From: Sphingomonas spermidinifaciens
GTDB taxonomy: Bacteria > Pseudomonadota > Alphaproteobacteria > Sphingomonadales > Sphingomonadaceae
Assembly (NCBI RefSeq): GCF_002351485.1
Contig: NZ_NWMW01000001.1
Span: forward strand, 1,364,001 to 1,428,000
Direction of reading: 5' to 3'
DNA length: 64,000 nt
The notes beneath the pieces are model-generated. The model was not told where the DNA came from. It searched no databases and saw nothing but the letters and a program-made list of their open reading frames with translations. Both the position numbers and the translations under genes were made by a program. Positions 52,919 to 61,613 of this stretch are shown piece by piece (position 1 is the stretch's first letter; every line of letters starts with the position of its first letter).

Positions 52919-53719
52919 TCAGCGCAGCGCGCCGGCGGCAAGCTTGTGCAGCTTCGAATGGAGCACGTCGTTGGCGGCGAGCACCTGTCGCTTCTCGAGC
53001 GCCTGGTCGGTGCCGCGATAGTCGGTGACGTAGCCGCCGGCTTCCTTGACGATCAGGTATCCCGCCGCGACGTCCCAGATGCTGAGCCCGCTTTCCCAGA
53101 AGCCGTCGAACCGCCCCGCCGCGACCCAGGCGAGGTCGAGCGCCGCCGACCCCAGCCTACGGATGCCCGCCACCTCGGGCGCGATCGCGCCGAAGATGCG
53201 CGTCCATTCGGGGAAGTCGCCGTGGCCGAGAAACGGGATGCCGGTCGCGATGATCGCATCGTTCAGGTCTCGCCGCGCCGACACGCGAAGCCGCTGGCCG
53301 GTCAGCCACGCGCCGCGACCCTTCTCGGCCCAGAAGCTCTCGTCGGTCAGCGGCTGATAGACGAGGCCATGGGTGATGCCCGAGCGCGGGTCCTGCACCG
53401 CGATCGAGATCGCAAAATGCGGGATGCCGTGAAGGAAGTTGGTCGTCCCGTCGAGCGGGTCGATGATCCAGCGCGGCTTGTCGGGATCGCCCTCGATCAC
53501 CCCGCCCTCTTCCATGACGAAGCCCCAGTCGGGCCGCGCCTTCAGAAGCTCGTCATAGAGCGTCCGCTCCGCGCGCTGGTCGGCCATCGACACGAAGTCG
53601 GCCGGCCCCTTCTTCGACACCTGAAGGTGCTGGACCTCGTTGAAGTCGCGGCGCAGGCGCGGCGCCGCCTTGCGGGCGGCGCGCTCCATGACGGTGATAA
53701 GGCCGGATTGGGCAGACAT
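52919..53719 (-). CDS. suhB: Inositol monophosphatase family protein
   Basis: A 266-residue Mg-dependent phosphatase. FVMEEGG carries the first metal-binding Glu, WIIDPLDGTTNFLHGIPHFA the Asp pair and substrate loop, and SIWDVAAGYLIVKEAGGYVTD the C-terminal IWD motif. These enzymes dephosphorylate myo-inositol-1-phosphate; SuhB of E. coli also affects rRNA antitermination. Which role applies here is not clear. It lies 45 bases after efp on the same strand with a hairpin between. Confidence 0.92.
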   Translation of the reverse strand: MSAQSGLITVMERAARKAAPRLRRDFNEVQHLQVSKKGPADFVSMADQRAERTLYDELLKARPDWGFVMEEGGVIEGDPDKPRWIIDPLDGTTNFLHGIPHFAISIAVQDPRSGITHGLVYQPLTDESFWAEKGRGAWLTGQRLRVSARRDLNDAIIATGIPFLGHGDFPEWTRIFGAIAPEVAGIRRLGSAALDLAWVAAGRFDGFWESGLSIWDVAAGYLIVKEAGGYVTDYRGTDQALEKRQVLAANDVLHSKLHKLAAGALR

Positions 53720-53734
53720 TTTCTAACCTTAAGC

Positions 53735-53755
53735 CCTCTCCCCGCCGGGGAGAGG
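53735..53755. repeat. Hairpin CCTCTCCCC-GCC-GGGGAGAGG between suhB and efp
   Basis: Perfect 9-bp arms with a 3-base loop. It lies in the 45-base gap between efp (upstream) and suhB. It looks like another dispersed-repeat fragment and may weaken read-through from efp into suhB. Confidence 0.6.
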
Positions 53756-53764
53756 CAGAGAGGA

Positions 53765-54328
53765 TCAATCGGCGCGCCTTACATATTCGCGCTCGTACAC
53801 GTCGACGACGATGCGCGTTCCGCTGGTGATATGCGGCGGCACCATCACGCGGACGCCATTGTCGAGGATCGCGGGCTTGTAGCTCGAAGAGGCGGTCTGG
53901 CCCTTCACCACCGCGTCGGCCTCGACGATCGTCGCCTCGATCGTGTCGGGCAGCTGGACACTGATCGGGCGCTCGTCATGGAGCTCCATGACGACGTCCA
54001 TGCCATCCTGCAGAAACTCGGCGGCGTCGCCCAGCACGCCCTTGTCGAGCGTGATCTGCTCGTAATTGTCCTTGTCCATGAAGGTCAGCGTGTCGCCCTC
54101 GGCGAACAGGAACTGGAAGTCCTTGGTATCGAGCCGCACGCGCTCGACCGTTTCGGCCGAACGGAAACGGACGTTGGTCTTGCGCCCGTCGATCAGGTTC
54201 TTCATCTCGACCTGCATATAGGCGCCGCCCTTGCCGGGCTGGGTGTGCTGGATCTTCACCGCACGCCAGATGCCGCCTTCATACTCGATGATGTTGCCGG
54301 GACGGATGTCCACGCCGCTGATCTTCAT
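53765..54328 (-). CDS. efp: Translation elongation factor P
   Basis: A 187-residue EF-P, which helps ribosomes past proline runs. The tip loop reads [12 protein letters not shown] with Lys33 at the tip where lysine is modified in many bacteria. [18 protein letters not shown] is the usual C-terminal end. The ATG at 54328 is chosen because it gives [13 protein letters not shown] and exact family length. No modifying enzyme (EpmA or EarP) is nearby. It is divergent from the LysE gene. Confidence 0.96.
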   Translation of the reverse strand: MKISGVDIRPGNIIEYEGGIWRAVKIQHTQPGKGGAYMQVEMKNLIDGRKTNVRFRSAETVERVRLDTKDFQFLFAEGDTLTFMDKDNYEQITLDKGVLGDAAEFLQDGMDVVMELHDERPISVQLPDTIEATIVEADAVVKGQTASSSYKPAILDNGVRVMVPPHITSGTRIVVDVYEREYVRRAD

Positions 54329-54447
54329 GGGTTCGACCTGTTGGAAAGAGCTGAATGGCCGCGCCTTAGCCAAGCGGCAGCGACGGGGCAAGCCGCGCCC
54401 TTGGTCGCCGGCGCCCGCCCGGCTATGACGAAGCGGGGGGACCGGAC

Positions 54448-55068
54448 ATGGAATTGCAGGCATGGCTGCCGTTCGCGGTGGTGGCATTGCTGCTCGCGGT
54501 GCTGCCGGGGCCGGGGGTGGCGAGCATCGTCGGCTTCGCCTTTTCCTCGGGGCGGCGCGCGGCACTCGCCTCGGTGGCGGGGATGGCGACGGGGAACCTG
54601 ATGGCGGTGTCGGCCTCGCTGGCGGGCGCGGGCGCGCTGATCGCCACGTCGCCCGCCGCCTTTGCCGCGTTCAAATGGGCGGGCGCGGCCTATCTGGTCG
54701 TCATCGGCCTGCTCGCGATCGCACGGAGCGGCCGCGGCGGGCCGGTCGAGGCGATGCCGCGGCGCGCCAGCCCCCGCGCGGCGTTCATGACCAACGTCGC
54801 GGTGGGTGGCCTCCATCCAAAGACGATCCTTTTCTTCGTCGCTTTCGCCAGCCAGTTCGTGCGGCCCGACCGTCCCTATCTGCCGCAAGCGCTGGTGCTG
54901 GGCGCGACCTTCGTCCTGACCGCGCTCGTCACCGACACGCTCTACGCACTGGGTGCCGCGCGCGCCGCGGCGATCGTCCGCCGCCCGGCGACGCAGCGCT
55001 GGACGCAGCGAATCTCGGGCGGGGTGATCGTGACGGCCGGGGCGGCGCTGGCGCTCGCGGCGCGCTAG
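54448..55068 (+). CDS. LysE/RhtB family amino-acid exporter
   Basis: A 206-residue, six-helix inner-membrane protein. [20 protein letters not shown] is the conserved N-terminal segment, with the family's PGP in the first helix, and [15 protein letters not shown] carries the conserved NPK-like (HPK) element. It exports amino acids or homoserine lactones; the substrate is unknown. A GGGGGGAC stretch precedes the ATG. Its TAG shares the palindrome CTAG (55065-55068) with the TAG of the convergent M23 gene. Confidence 0.9.
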   Translation: MELQAWLPFAVVALLLAVLPGPGVASIVGFAFSSGRRAALASVAGMATGNLMAVSASLAGAGALIATSPAAFAAFKWAGAAYLVVIGLLAIARSGRGGPVEAMPRRASPRAAFMTNVAVGGLHPKTILFFVAFASQFVRPDRPYLPQALVLGATFVLTALVTDTLYALGAARAAAIVRRPATQRWTQRISGGVIVTAGAALALAAR

Positions 55069-55670
55069 TCGGCGGAGCCGGTCAGGAGCGGCGTCGGATC
55101 GACCGCGCGCCCCTGCCACCAGCGCTCGCCGGGTGCCATCGCCGACAGGCCGAAATGGAGGTGCGTATTGCCCGGCCGGGCATTGCCCGTATCGCCGACC
55201 GCTGCGATCGGCTGGCCCGCACGGACCCGCACACCCTCCGCAATGCCGGGCGCATAGGCGGCGAGGTGGGCGTAATAATAGCTCCAGCGGCCGTCGGGCG
55301 AGCGGATGTAGAGCGTATTGCCGCCGCCGCCCGCGCTCCAGAAGACCTTTTCGACCACCCCGTCGGCGGCGGCGAGGACGGGCGTACCACCGGGGGCCAT
55401 GATGTCGTTGCCGCGATGGAGCCGCGTGCCCTGCCCGCGCGGATCGCCCCAACTCGAGGCGATCGCCGACCGTTCGACCCCCGCCACCGGAACGGTCAGC
55501 AGCCCACCCGTCCAGCGTACGCCGTCGCCGGCCGGGGGCGCATCGGGTATCGCCGCGATCTCACGGGCGGGGCTCGCCGGCGCATCGGGACCGCCAAAGC
55601 GAAGCATCGAGGTGAAGATCGCGCCGCCCACCAAGATCAGCGCGAGGATGCCCCAAAAGAGGCGGGTCAT
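55065..55670 (-). CDS. M23 family metallopeptidase (LytM-type)
   Basis: A 201-residue, membrane-anchored peptidase: one hydrophobic helix (about 4-22), then a periplasmic LytM domain. Zinc and catalytic residues are all present: His85 and Asp89 in HRGNDI, His135 in YYYAHLAAY, and His170/His172 in THLHFG. It should cut peptidoglycan cross-bridges or bind an amidase. It begins four bases after the L,D-transpeptidase gene, so the two wall enzymes are probably co-expressed. Confidence 0.92.
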   Translation of the reverse strand: MTRLFWGILALILVGGAIFTSMLRFGGPDAPASPAREIAAIPDAPPAGDGVRWTGGLLTVPVAGVERSAIASSWGDPRGQGTRLHRGNDIMAPGGTPVLAAADGVVEKVFWSAGGGGNTLYIRSPDGRWSYYYAHLAAYAPGIAEGVRVRAGQPIAAVGDTGNARPGNTHLHFGLSAMAPGERWWQGRAVDPTPLLTGSAD

Positions 55671-55674
55671 CGCC

Positions 55675-56739
55675 CTATTTCCGGAACAGCGCCTTGGTGC
55701 CCGGTTTGACCATCATAGACAGCCGTGCCGCGTCCCAGTTGGTAAGACGAATACACCCGTTGCTTTCCGTCTTGCCGATGTTCTGCGGCTCGGGCGTCCC
55801 ATGGATGCCGTAGTGCGGCTTGGAAAGGTCCATCCAGACCACGCCCACCGGATTGTTCGGCCCCGGCGGCACCACCGCCTCCTTCGCGCCCGGCTTGGAC
55901 CCGGCGATCAGCTCGGGCTGGAACTTCCAGTCGGGATTATAGGCGTTGCCCTTGATCGTCCATTCGCCGATCGGCAGCGGGAACTCGGCGGAGCCCATGG
56001 TCGCGGGGAACTGCGCGATCACCCGGTCCTCACCGTTCATCACCTTGAGCACGCCCTCGCTCTCGTCGACCACGACGTGATCGGCGGTCGGCTGGCGCGC
56101 ATCGACGTTGAGGTAGGCGACGGTCCGCTTCCACGTCGCATCGTCGATATCATAGGCGCGCGACGAGGGGAGCGCATTGGGCACGACGATCTGCTGGCCG
56201 GGGCGTAGCGGCGTCTCGCGGCTGTTGAGCGCGACCAGCATCGCCGGCGAAGTATGGAACATCTCCGCCAGCTTCTCGAGCGGCGAGCGATAGGCAAGGC
56301 CGGGGAGCTTGGCCTGCTCGCCATAATCCTTGGGGATCGGGTTGACGAACGGCCCTGAAAGCATCTGCGGCGCAAGGGTGATCGTCTTGACGGGCTCGAC
56401 CGCGTCGTAGCGCCGCAGCGCGGCAAGCGTCGGCGCGTCAAGCCGCCCCGACCGCCCCAGCCCGCGACTTTCCTGAAAGCCGCGGATCGCACCCTTGAAA
56501 GCGGCGCTGTTGGTCCCGTCGAGCAGTCCCGACGAAAAGCCGAGCTTCGATAGAATCACCTGGGCCTTCAGCGTTGCCAGATCGACCTTCGGCCCGGCGG
56601 GTGCTGCCGCCTGCCGCTTGGGCTCAGGCGCCTGCGCATCGGCGGTGGGAGCACCGGCAAAACCCAGCGCAGCCGCCGTCACCGTGGCGAGGCCGACCAC
56701 CCCCAGAAGCGCACGATCCCGCTGTTCCATCTGACTCAT
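55675..56739 (-). CDS. L,D-transpeptidase (YkuD) with PG-binding and LysM-like regions
   Basis: A 354-residue exported wall enzyme. The hydrophobic segment at about 10-35 is a signal or anchor. A peptidoglycan-binding repeat follows (about 60-110, SGLLDGTNSAAFKGAIRGFQ), then a LysM-like stretch (about 155-190, TSPAMLVALNSRETPLRPGQ). The YkuD domain ends in YGIHGTPEPQ and SNGCIRLTNWDA, with catalytic Cys329. It makes 3-3 cross-links or attaches proteins to peptidoglycan. Upstream of the M23 peptidase by four bases. Confidence 0.93.
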   Translation of the reverse strand: MSQMEQRDRALLGVVGLATVTAAALGFAGAPTADAQAPEPKRQAAAPAGPKVDLATLKAQVILSKLGFSSGLLDGTNSAAFKGAIRGFQESRGLGRSGRLDAPTLAALRRYDAVEPVKTITLAPQMLSGPFVNPIPKDYGEQAKLPGLAYRSPLEKLAEMFHTSPAMLVALNSRETPLRPGQQIVVPNALPSSRAYDIDDATWKRTVAYLNVDARQPTADHVVVDESEGVLKVMNGEDRVIAQFPATMGSAEFPLPIGEWTIKGNAYNPDWKFQPELIAGSKPGAKEAVVPPGPNNPVGVVWMDLSKPHYGIHGTPEPQNIGKTESNGCIRLTNWDAARLSMMVKPGTKALFRK

Positions 56740-56879
56740 AATCGATCCGCCTCCTTGGCCGAACCGAACGAGCGGGACTCACCTTTGTTTCATGGGGCCG
56801 GGGTTTGGGCTGGCGAGAGACCGCCACCGGAACGGGGGCTAAACGGCTAGTTTGGGCAGGAAAGCGGTCAGTCGAGCCA

Positions 56880-57140
56880 TCACACTTCGTCGCTAGTCGG
56901 GCCACGAACGTGCGGCAGATCGACTGGATCGGATGCCCCGGTTGTCAGATGATTTTGGCGAGCCACGGCCAGCGACAGCGTGCGGTTCGGACCACCGCGC
57001 ACCACTTCCGCATCATGGTTGTCCTGCCAATCGTCCTCCCAAAAACGGACAGGGCAAATCTCAAACATTCCCCGGCCTTTCAAAGTCAGACGACTACAGC
57101 ATGGGCATCGATAACTCGCGACCTTCTTGCAATCCTTCAC
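56880..57140 (-). CDS. CPCC-type cysteine-rich small protein
   Basis: An 86-residue protein. YRCPCCSRLTLKGRG followed by EICPVRFWEDDWQDNHD and EVRGGPN-like VVRGGPNRTLSLAVARQN matches the Cys-rich CPCC family, whose function is unknown. The family's second cysteine pair (ICPVC) is broken here: ICPVR, Cys to Arg. Zinc binding may be weakened. A GTG start is used with no clear ribosome site. The 80 bases 57061-57140 are 50% G+C by count, far below neighbouring genes, so recent acquisition is possible. Its 5' side abuts a 113-base gap before thiE. Confidence 0.65.
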   Translation of the reverse strand: MKDCKKVASYRCPCCSRLTLKGRGMFEICPVRFWEDDWQDNHDAEVVRGGPNRTLSLAVARQNHLTTGASDPVDLPHVRGPTSDEV

Positions 57141-57253
57141 GACGCTGTGCTAATCTATGTTCGCCCTCGCTCGATAGGCGTTCGTTCTATCGTGCCGGCC
57201 CATGTCCGCAATTGGGCGATAGCCGACTTTCCGGATTCGTAAAAATCGCCGCC

Positions 57254-57940
57254 CTACCCCAGTACCCTCGCGAACGCCGCCACCGCCTCTGCCTCGTCGC
57301 CGTTCCACACCGCGCCCGACACTGCGAGGAAGTCGGCGCCTGCCTTCACCAGCGGGCGGGCATTGGCGGGCGTGATGCCACCGATCGCGACGCAGGGCAC
57401 TTCGAACAGCGCCGACCACCAGGAGAGGATGACGGGCTCGGGCCGGTGGCTCACCGTCTTGGTCGTCGTCTCGAAGAAGCTGCCGAAGGCAACGTAATCG
57501 GCCCCTGCCTCGCCCGCTTCCATCGCCAGGTGGCGGCTGTCGTGACAGGTGACGCCGATCTGCGCCGTGGGGCCGAGCGCCGCCCGCGCCTCGCGCACGT
57601 CGCCGTCGCCCTGGCCCAGATGCACGCCGTCGGCGCCGACGCGCTTGGCGAGGCTGATCGAATCGTTGACGATGAAGGCGACGTCGTGGGCGGCGCAGAT
57701 GCGCTGCAGCGGCTCGGCCAGCGCGGCGGCCTTGTGCTGGTCGATGCCCTTCACCCGGAACTGGAATGCCGCGACCGGCCCGGCGCCGAGCGCACGCTCA
57801 AGCCGGTCGTGGAAGCCGCCGCCGACCTCGAGCGGGGAGATAAGGTAGAGCTGGCACGGCGGCCGCCGGTCGTCGCGCTGGAACCGCAGGGCGAAGTCGG
57901 GGTCGAGCGGGCCGAGCGGATCGTCGTCGAAATCGGTCAT
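57254..57940 (-). CDS. thiE: Thiamine phosphate synthase
   Basis: A 228-residue TIM-barrel enzyme joining the pyrimidine and thiazole moieties of thiamine. FQFRVKG stands for the usual QLRxK. FIVNDSISLAKRVGADGVHL has the metal Asp, and IGVTCHDS the GVSxH loop. DYVAFGSFFETTTK replaces the usual GPIFPTxTK, and CVAIGGITPANA is the phosphate loop. About 35 N-terminal residues are extra. The ATG at 57940 is chosen because sequence upstream lacks coding character. No TPP riboswitch was recognised upstream. Confidence 0.9.
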   Translation of the reverse strand: MTDFDDDPLGPLDPDFALRFQRDDRRPPCQLYLISPLEVGGGFHDRLERALGAGPVAAFQFRVKGIDQHKAAALAEPLQRICAAHDVAFIVNDSISLAKRVGADGVHLGQGDGDVREARAALGPTAQIGVTCHDSRHLAMEAGEAGADYVAFGSFFETTTKTVSHRPEPVILSWWSALFEVPCVAIGGITPANARPLVKAGADFLAVSGAVWNGDEAEAVAAFARVLG

Positions 57941-58079
57941 GCGCGCGGGGTTAGTGCGGGGTGGGGGTGAAGGGAAGTCCCCCGTCCCGCCGCATTCCTC
58001 CCCGATGGGCTCGATCCGCGACCTCTGCATCGAGCAACCCCCCACCCCTGCGGGGAAGGTGCTGGCCACTCTTTGGATC
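57941..58079. other. Gap between thiE and fda
   Basis: About 140 bases, C-rich, with fragments such as CACCCCTGCGGGGAAGG that look like worn dispersed repeats. No gene is seen. The thiE promoter should lie here. Confidence 0.4.
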
Positions 58080-58110
58080 TCGTCACCCCGGACTTGATCC
58101 AGGGTGACGA
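58080..58110 (-). terminator. REP-like hairpin after fda
   Basis: TCGTCACCCCGGA (58080-58092), loop CTTGA, TCCAGGGTGACGA (58098-58110): a 13-bp stem with one C-A mismatch. It is a near copy of 19571-19603. It lies nine bases after the aldolase stop, in a place fit for a terminator. Confidence 0.6.
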
Positions 58111-58119
58111 GGGATCAGG

Positions 58120-59025
58120 TCATGCCGCCAGCGCCACCTTCTTCACCGATGCGGCGTGAATCTCGTCGATCGCCTCGCCCAGCGCCGCGTCGAACTCGGC
58201 GTCGCTCATCTGGTGACGCAGATCCTCGAGCAGCGCGCGGCTGAAGCTGGCGATCATGCCGCGGTTCTTGGCCAGTTCAGCGCAGGCCTGCGGCCGCGCG
58301 AAGCCGCCCGACAGCGCAACGACGCGCAGCACGCGGGGGTGATCGACCAACTCGTCGAACAGGCCGGCCTCCTCGGGGATCGACAGCTTGAGCATCACCC
58401 GGTCGTCACCGGGCATGGCATCAAGCGCCTTCAGGAGCTCGGCCTTGAGCAGGCGGTCGGCGGCGCCGCGCTCGGGGCTCTTGATGTTCACCTCGGGCTC
58501 GATGATCGGGACGAGGCCGGCGGCGAGGACCTCAGCCGCCACCTCGAACTGCTGCGCCACCACTGCGGCGACACCCGCCGGGTTGGCGAGGTTGACGACC
58601 GAGCGTTCCTTGGTCCCGAACACGCCAAGGCCGCGGGCACGCGCCAGCAGCGCGTCGAGGCCGTCGATCGGCTTCATCAGCTGGACGCCGTCGGCCTCGG
58701 CCTCCAGCCCCTTGTCGATCTTGATGAAAGGGACGACCCCGCGCTCGATCAGCGCCACGGGGGTGGGCTTGCCCGCCACCTCGCCGTCCATCGTCCGCTC
58801 GAAAAGGATCGCGCCCAGCACCTTGTCGCCGCTGAACGACGGCGCGGTGATGATCCGCGCGCGCATGTCGTGGATGAGGCCGAACATCGCCTCGTCGCCG
58901 TCCCAGGCGCCTTCCTCGATGCCATAGCCCTTGAGCGCCTTGGGCGTGGAGCCGCCCGACTGATCGAGCGCGGCGATGAACCCGTCGCCCTGTGCGATCC
59001 GCTGGGTCATGTCGGCCTTGTCCAT
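58120..59025 (-). CDS. fda: Class I fructose-bisphosphate aldolase
   Basis: A 301-residue Schiff-base aldolase of the short bacterial class I type, close in outline to Staphylococcus FdaA. GDGFIAALDQSGGSTPKALK is the N-terminal signature. FIKIDKGL, VPIIEPEVNI and VMLKLSIPEEA follow, the last carrying the Schiff-base lysine. VVALSGGFARPQACAEL binds phosphate. It splits fructose-1,6-bisphosphate without metal. The ATG at 59025 has GGGGAT upstream. Further open frame upstream is not coding in style. Confidence 0.94.
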   Translation of the reverse strand: MDKADMTQRIAQGDGFIAALDQSGGSTPKALKGYGIEEGAWDGDEAMFGLIHDMRARIITAPSFSGDKVLGAILFERTMDGEVAGKPTPVALIERGVVPFIKIDKGLEAEADGVQLMKPIDGLDALLARARGLGVFGTKERSVVNLANPAGVAAVVAQQFEVAAEVLAAGLVPIIEPEVNIKSPERGAADRLLKAELLKALDAMPGDDRVMLKLSIPEEAGLFDELVDHPRVLRVVALSGGFARPQACAELAKNRGMIASFSRALLEDLRHQMSDAEFDAALGEAIDEIHAASVKKVALAA

Positions 59026-59107
59026 CTGCGATCCCCTGGGCTTCTGCATACGTATGCGACGCCGCATAGCCGCTCCGGGGCGACCGAGCAATGGGGCGGT
59101 GCGGAGG

Positions 59108-60775
59108 TTATCGCCGTTGGCTACGCCAGCGCTTGATCGTCCGCTGGAGCGAGGCTTCCTCGCCGCCGGTCTGGCGCCACAACTGGCTGAACGAAGGGTC
59201 GGCCGAGGCTGGCCGCAGCGCTTCCTCGACATCGTCGAACAGCACCCGGACCGGTGTCGCCACGCCCTCGCCGCAGATGATGCACTCGCGGTTTCGAAGC
59301 GCGGGGATCGCGTCGAGGAAGCCGCGTGAGCCCTCGGGCATCGCTGCGCGGACATAGGCCTGGTCGCGGTCGTTGTTGAGGCGCATCGCAATGATCGTGC
59401 CGCATTGCGACAGCACGCCTTCGGCAAGGTCGGAGGGGCGCTGGGTGATGAGGCCGAGCGACACGCCGTATTTGCGCCCTTCCTTGGCGATGCGGCTGAG
59501 GATGCGGCCGACCGAGGACTGATCGGCGTTACGCTCATTGGGGACGTAGCGGTGCGCCTCCTCGCAGACGAGCAGGATCGGGCGCACCGGTTCGCCGCGC
59601 GACCAGATCGCATAATCGAACACCATCCGGCTCAGCACGGCCACCACGACCGACGTGATCTCGCTCGGCACCCCCGACACGTCGATGATCGAGATCGGCT
59701 TGCCCTCGGCCGGCAGGCGGAACATCCGCGCGAGGAAGGTCGCCATCGTGTCGGCGACAAGCATGCCGGAGAACATGAAGGTATAGCGCGGATCGTTCTT
59801 CACCTCCTCGATCTTGGCCTTGAGGCGCAGATAGGGCGCGGTGTCGCCGGCGCGGTCCATCTTGCCCATCTCGAGCTGGATCGTGGTGGTAAGGTCGCTG
59901 AGCAGATAGGGGATCGGCGAATCGACCGTCAGCTTGACGTCGGTGGCGAGGCGGTTCTTGCCGCGCGCGGCGAGCAGGCATTTGGCAAGGATGTCGGCGT
60001 CGATCTGGCGCTGCGAACCGGTGCTGCCGGTCAGGAACACCTCGCAATGCTCCTCGAAGTTCATCAGCCAATAGGGCATGGCGAGGTTGCCGACGTCGTA
60101 GATCGCGCCGCGCGTCGCGAACGCCGCGGCATATTCGCCATGGGGGTCGATCATCACGATATGACCCTGCGGCGCGGCCTCGCAGATGCGGTGGAGGATC
60201 AGCGAGGCGGCCGTCGATTTGCCGGTGCCGGTCGAGCCCAGCAGCGCGAAATGCTTGCCCAGCATCGCATCGACATAGAGCGCGGCGCGGATGTCCTTGG
60301 TCGGATAGACGTTGCCGATCTTCACATTGGCGCGGTCGTCGGTCTGATAGACCTGGCGCATGTCCTCGGTCGAGACGGGCAGCACCTGGGAGCCGGGGGT
60401 CGGATAGCGGGTAACACCGCGGCGGAAGTGAAAGAGCTTGCCCGTCAGCCGTTCTTCCTCGCCCTCGCCGAGGAAGTCGATCTGCGCGGCGATGTCGGCA
60501 TGGCCGTCCTCGGTCAGCTTGAGCGCGCGCACACTGGCGACGAGCCAGCTGCCGCCGACCCGGATCTTGACGAGGCTGCCGACCTGGCCCGCCGCCGCCA
60601 GCATCTCGTCGGCATCGCCGCGCATCGCATCGAGCGCAATGCGGTCGAAGGTGACGCGGCTGCCCGCGCCCGAGATTTCGGTGACGATCCCGATCGGGTC
60701 CGCAGCGAGCGCCGACGCGCCGCCACCGGCAGGCGGGGCCTGCTCGAAAGCGTGCGCGTTCATGATGTCCGCCAT
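59108..60775 (-). CDS. HerA-like ATPase (DUF87 domain)
   Basis: A 555-residue protein. An N-terminal HAS-barrel-like beta domain (to about 170) precedes a RecA/FtsK-like ATPase. Walker A GSTGTGKSTAASLIL, then VMIDPHGEYA, then Walker B LLVCEEAHRYVP and ITQRPSDL. HerA proteins form hexameric DNA translocases and usually work with the NurA nuclease in archaea, or with other nuclease-type partners in bacteria. No nuclease partner is next to it: upstream is the TIGR02186 gene and downstream the aldolase. The ATG at 60775 is a choice among three in-frame starts with weak ribosome sites. Confidence 0.85.
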   Translation of the reverse strand: MADIMNAHAFEQAPPAGGGASALAADPIGIVTEISGAGSRVTFDRIALDAMRGDADEMLAAAGQVGSLVKIRVGGSWLVASVRALKLTEDGHADIAAQIDFLGEGEEERLTGKLFHFRRGVTRYPTPGSQVLPVSTEDMRQVYQTDDRANVKIGNVYPTKDIRAALYVDAMLGKHFALLGSTGTGKSTAASLILHRICEAAPQGHIVMIDPHGEYAAAFATRGAIYDVGNLAMPYWLMNFEEHCEVFLTGSTGSQRQIDADILAKCLLAARGKNRLATDVKLTVDSPIPYLLSDLTTTIQLEMGKMDRAGDTAPYLRLKAKIEEVKNDPRYTFMFSGMLVADTMATFLARMFRLPAEGKPISIIDVSGVPSEITSVVVAVLSRMVFDYAIWSRGEPVRPILLVCEEAHRYVPNERNADQSSVGRILSRIAKEGRKYGVSLGLITQRPSDLAEGVLSQCGTIIAMRLNNDRDQAYVRAAMPEGSRGFLDAIPALRNRECIICGEGVATPVRVLFDDVEEALRPASADPSFSQLWRQTGGEEASLQRTIKRWRSQRR

Positions 60776-60848
60776 GGGCAAGGAGCCTTCGCCGTTCATA
60801 TCACGTGACAGCGATACCAAAGCGGAGGTAAATTTTGCGTTGGTGACG

Positions 60849-61613
60849 TCAGAAGCGGCGCCAGAGCGCCCCTGCCCCCCATCCGAACGCCACCGACAGG
60901 AGAACGGCGACCACGCCGTAGGCGACGGCGTGATTCTGTGCGGCCGCCGCGACGAAGCGTTCGAAGCCCGACTTGCGGATTTCGATCTCGCGCACCGCCG
61001 CCGCCAGCACGCGGCCGTCGCGGATCAGGAAGGTTTCGGCAGTGAAGCGCCCCACCGGCACGCGCGCCGGGATGGCGATGCGTGCGCGATAGAGGACGCC
61101 GTCGGTGATCTCGACCGCGCCCGGCGCCTCGACGAACAGGCCGGTGCGGCGGCGCTGCTCGACCAGCCCGCGCACGAAGCGGTCCTGCACCGCCTGCGGC
61201 TCGCTGCCGATCGGCGACAGCTGGAGGCTGTCGAGCCCCAGCTCGTAGATGGCGCGGGTGCGCGCATCGACGATCCGTTCGACCGGCCGCGAGGAGGCGA
61301 TCGCGTAGAACGACGGCGCCGAGCGATAGCGCATCGCCTCCGCGTTGACCCAGATGCCGGCGACCTTCTGCTTCTCGCGCATGAGCACCGACTGGCTCGG
61401 CCCCTTGACCACGACGACGATATCGGCGGGCCGTTCGGCCGCGCGGCGGTCGGGATAGAGAATCGCGCCGAAGAGCAGGAGATCGGCGCCGGTGAAGCTG
61501 TAGGCGATCTCGATCTCGCGCTGCGAGGCGTCGGGGACGAGCAGCGGTGCGTCGGCCTGCGCCACGAGGAGCGGCGCGAGCGCGAGCGCGGCAAGGCGGG
61601 CGAGGCGCCTCAC
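60849..61613 (-). CDS. TIGR02186 family conserved membrane-anchored protein
   Basis: A 254-residue protein: N-terminal signal or helix (LARLAALALAPLLVAQA), a periplasmic region of about 190 residues starting near IEIAYSFTGADLLLFGAIL, and a C-terminal helix (AVAYGVVAVLLSVAFGW). These features match the alphaproteobacterial TIGR02186 family of unknown function. The GTG start overlaps the stop of the TSUP exporter (GTGA, 61610-61613), which suggests that the two work as a unit. Confidence 0.8.
   Translation of the reverse strand: MRRLARLAALALAPLLVAQADAPLLVPDASQREIEIAYSFTGADLLLFGAILYPDRRAAERPADIVVVVKGPSQSVLMREKQKVAGIWVNAEAMRYRSAPSFYAIASSRPVERIVDARTRAIYELGLDSLQLSPIGSEPQAVQDRFVRGLVEQRRRTGLFVEAPGAVEITDGVLYRARIAIPARVPVGRFTAETFLIRDGRVLAAAVREIEIRKSGFERFVAAAAQNHAVAYGVVAVLLSVAFGWGAGALWRRF

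Noticed and set aside
56805..57242. 145-residue + strand frame overlapping the CPCC gene
   Set aside because: No domain and the opposite strand matches a real family signature.
57941..58079. TPP riboswitch upstream of thiE
   Set aside because: The conserved CTGAGA and ACCTGATC elements of the TPP aptamer are not present in order.
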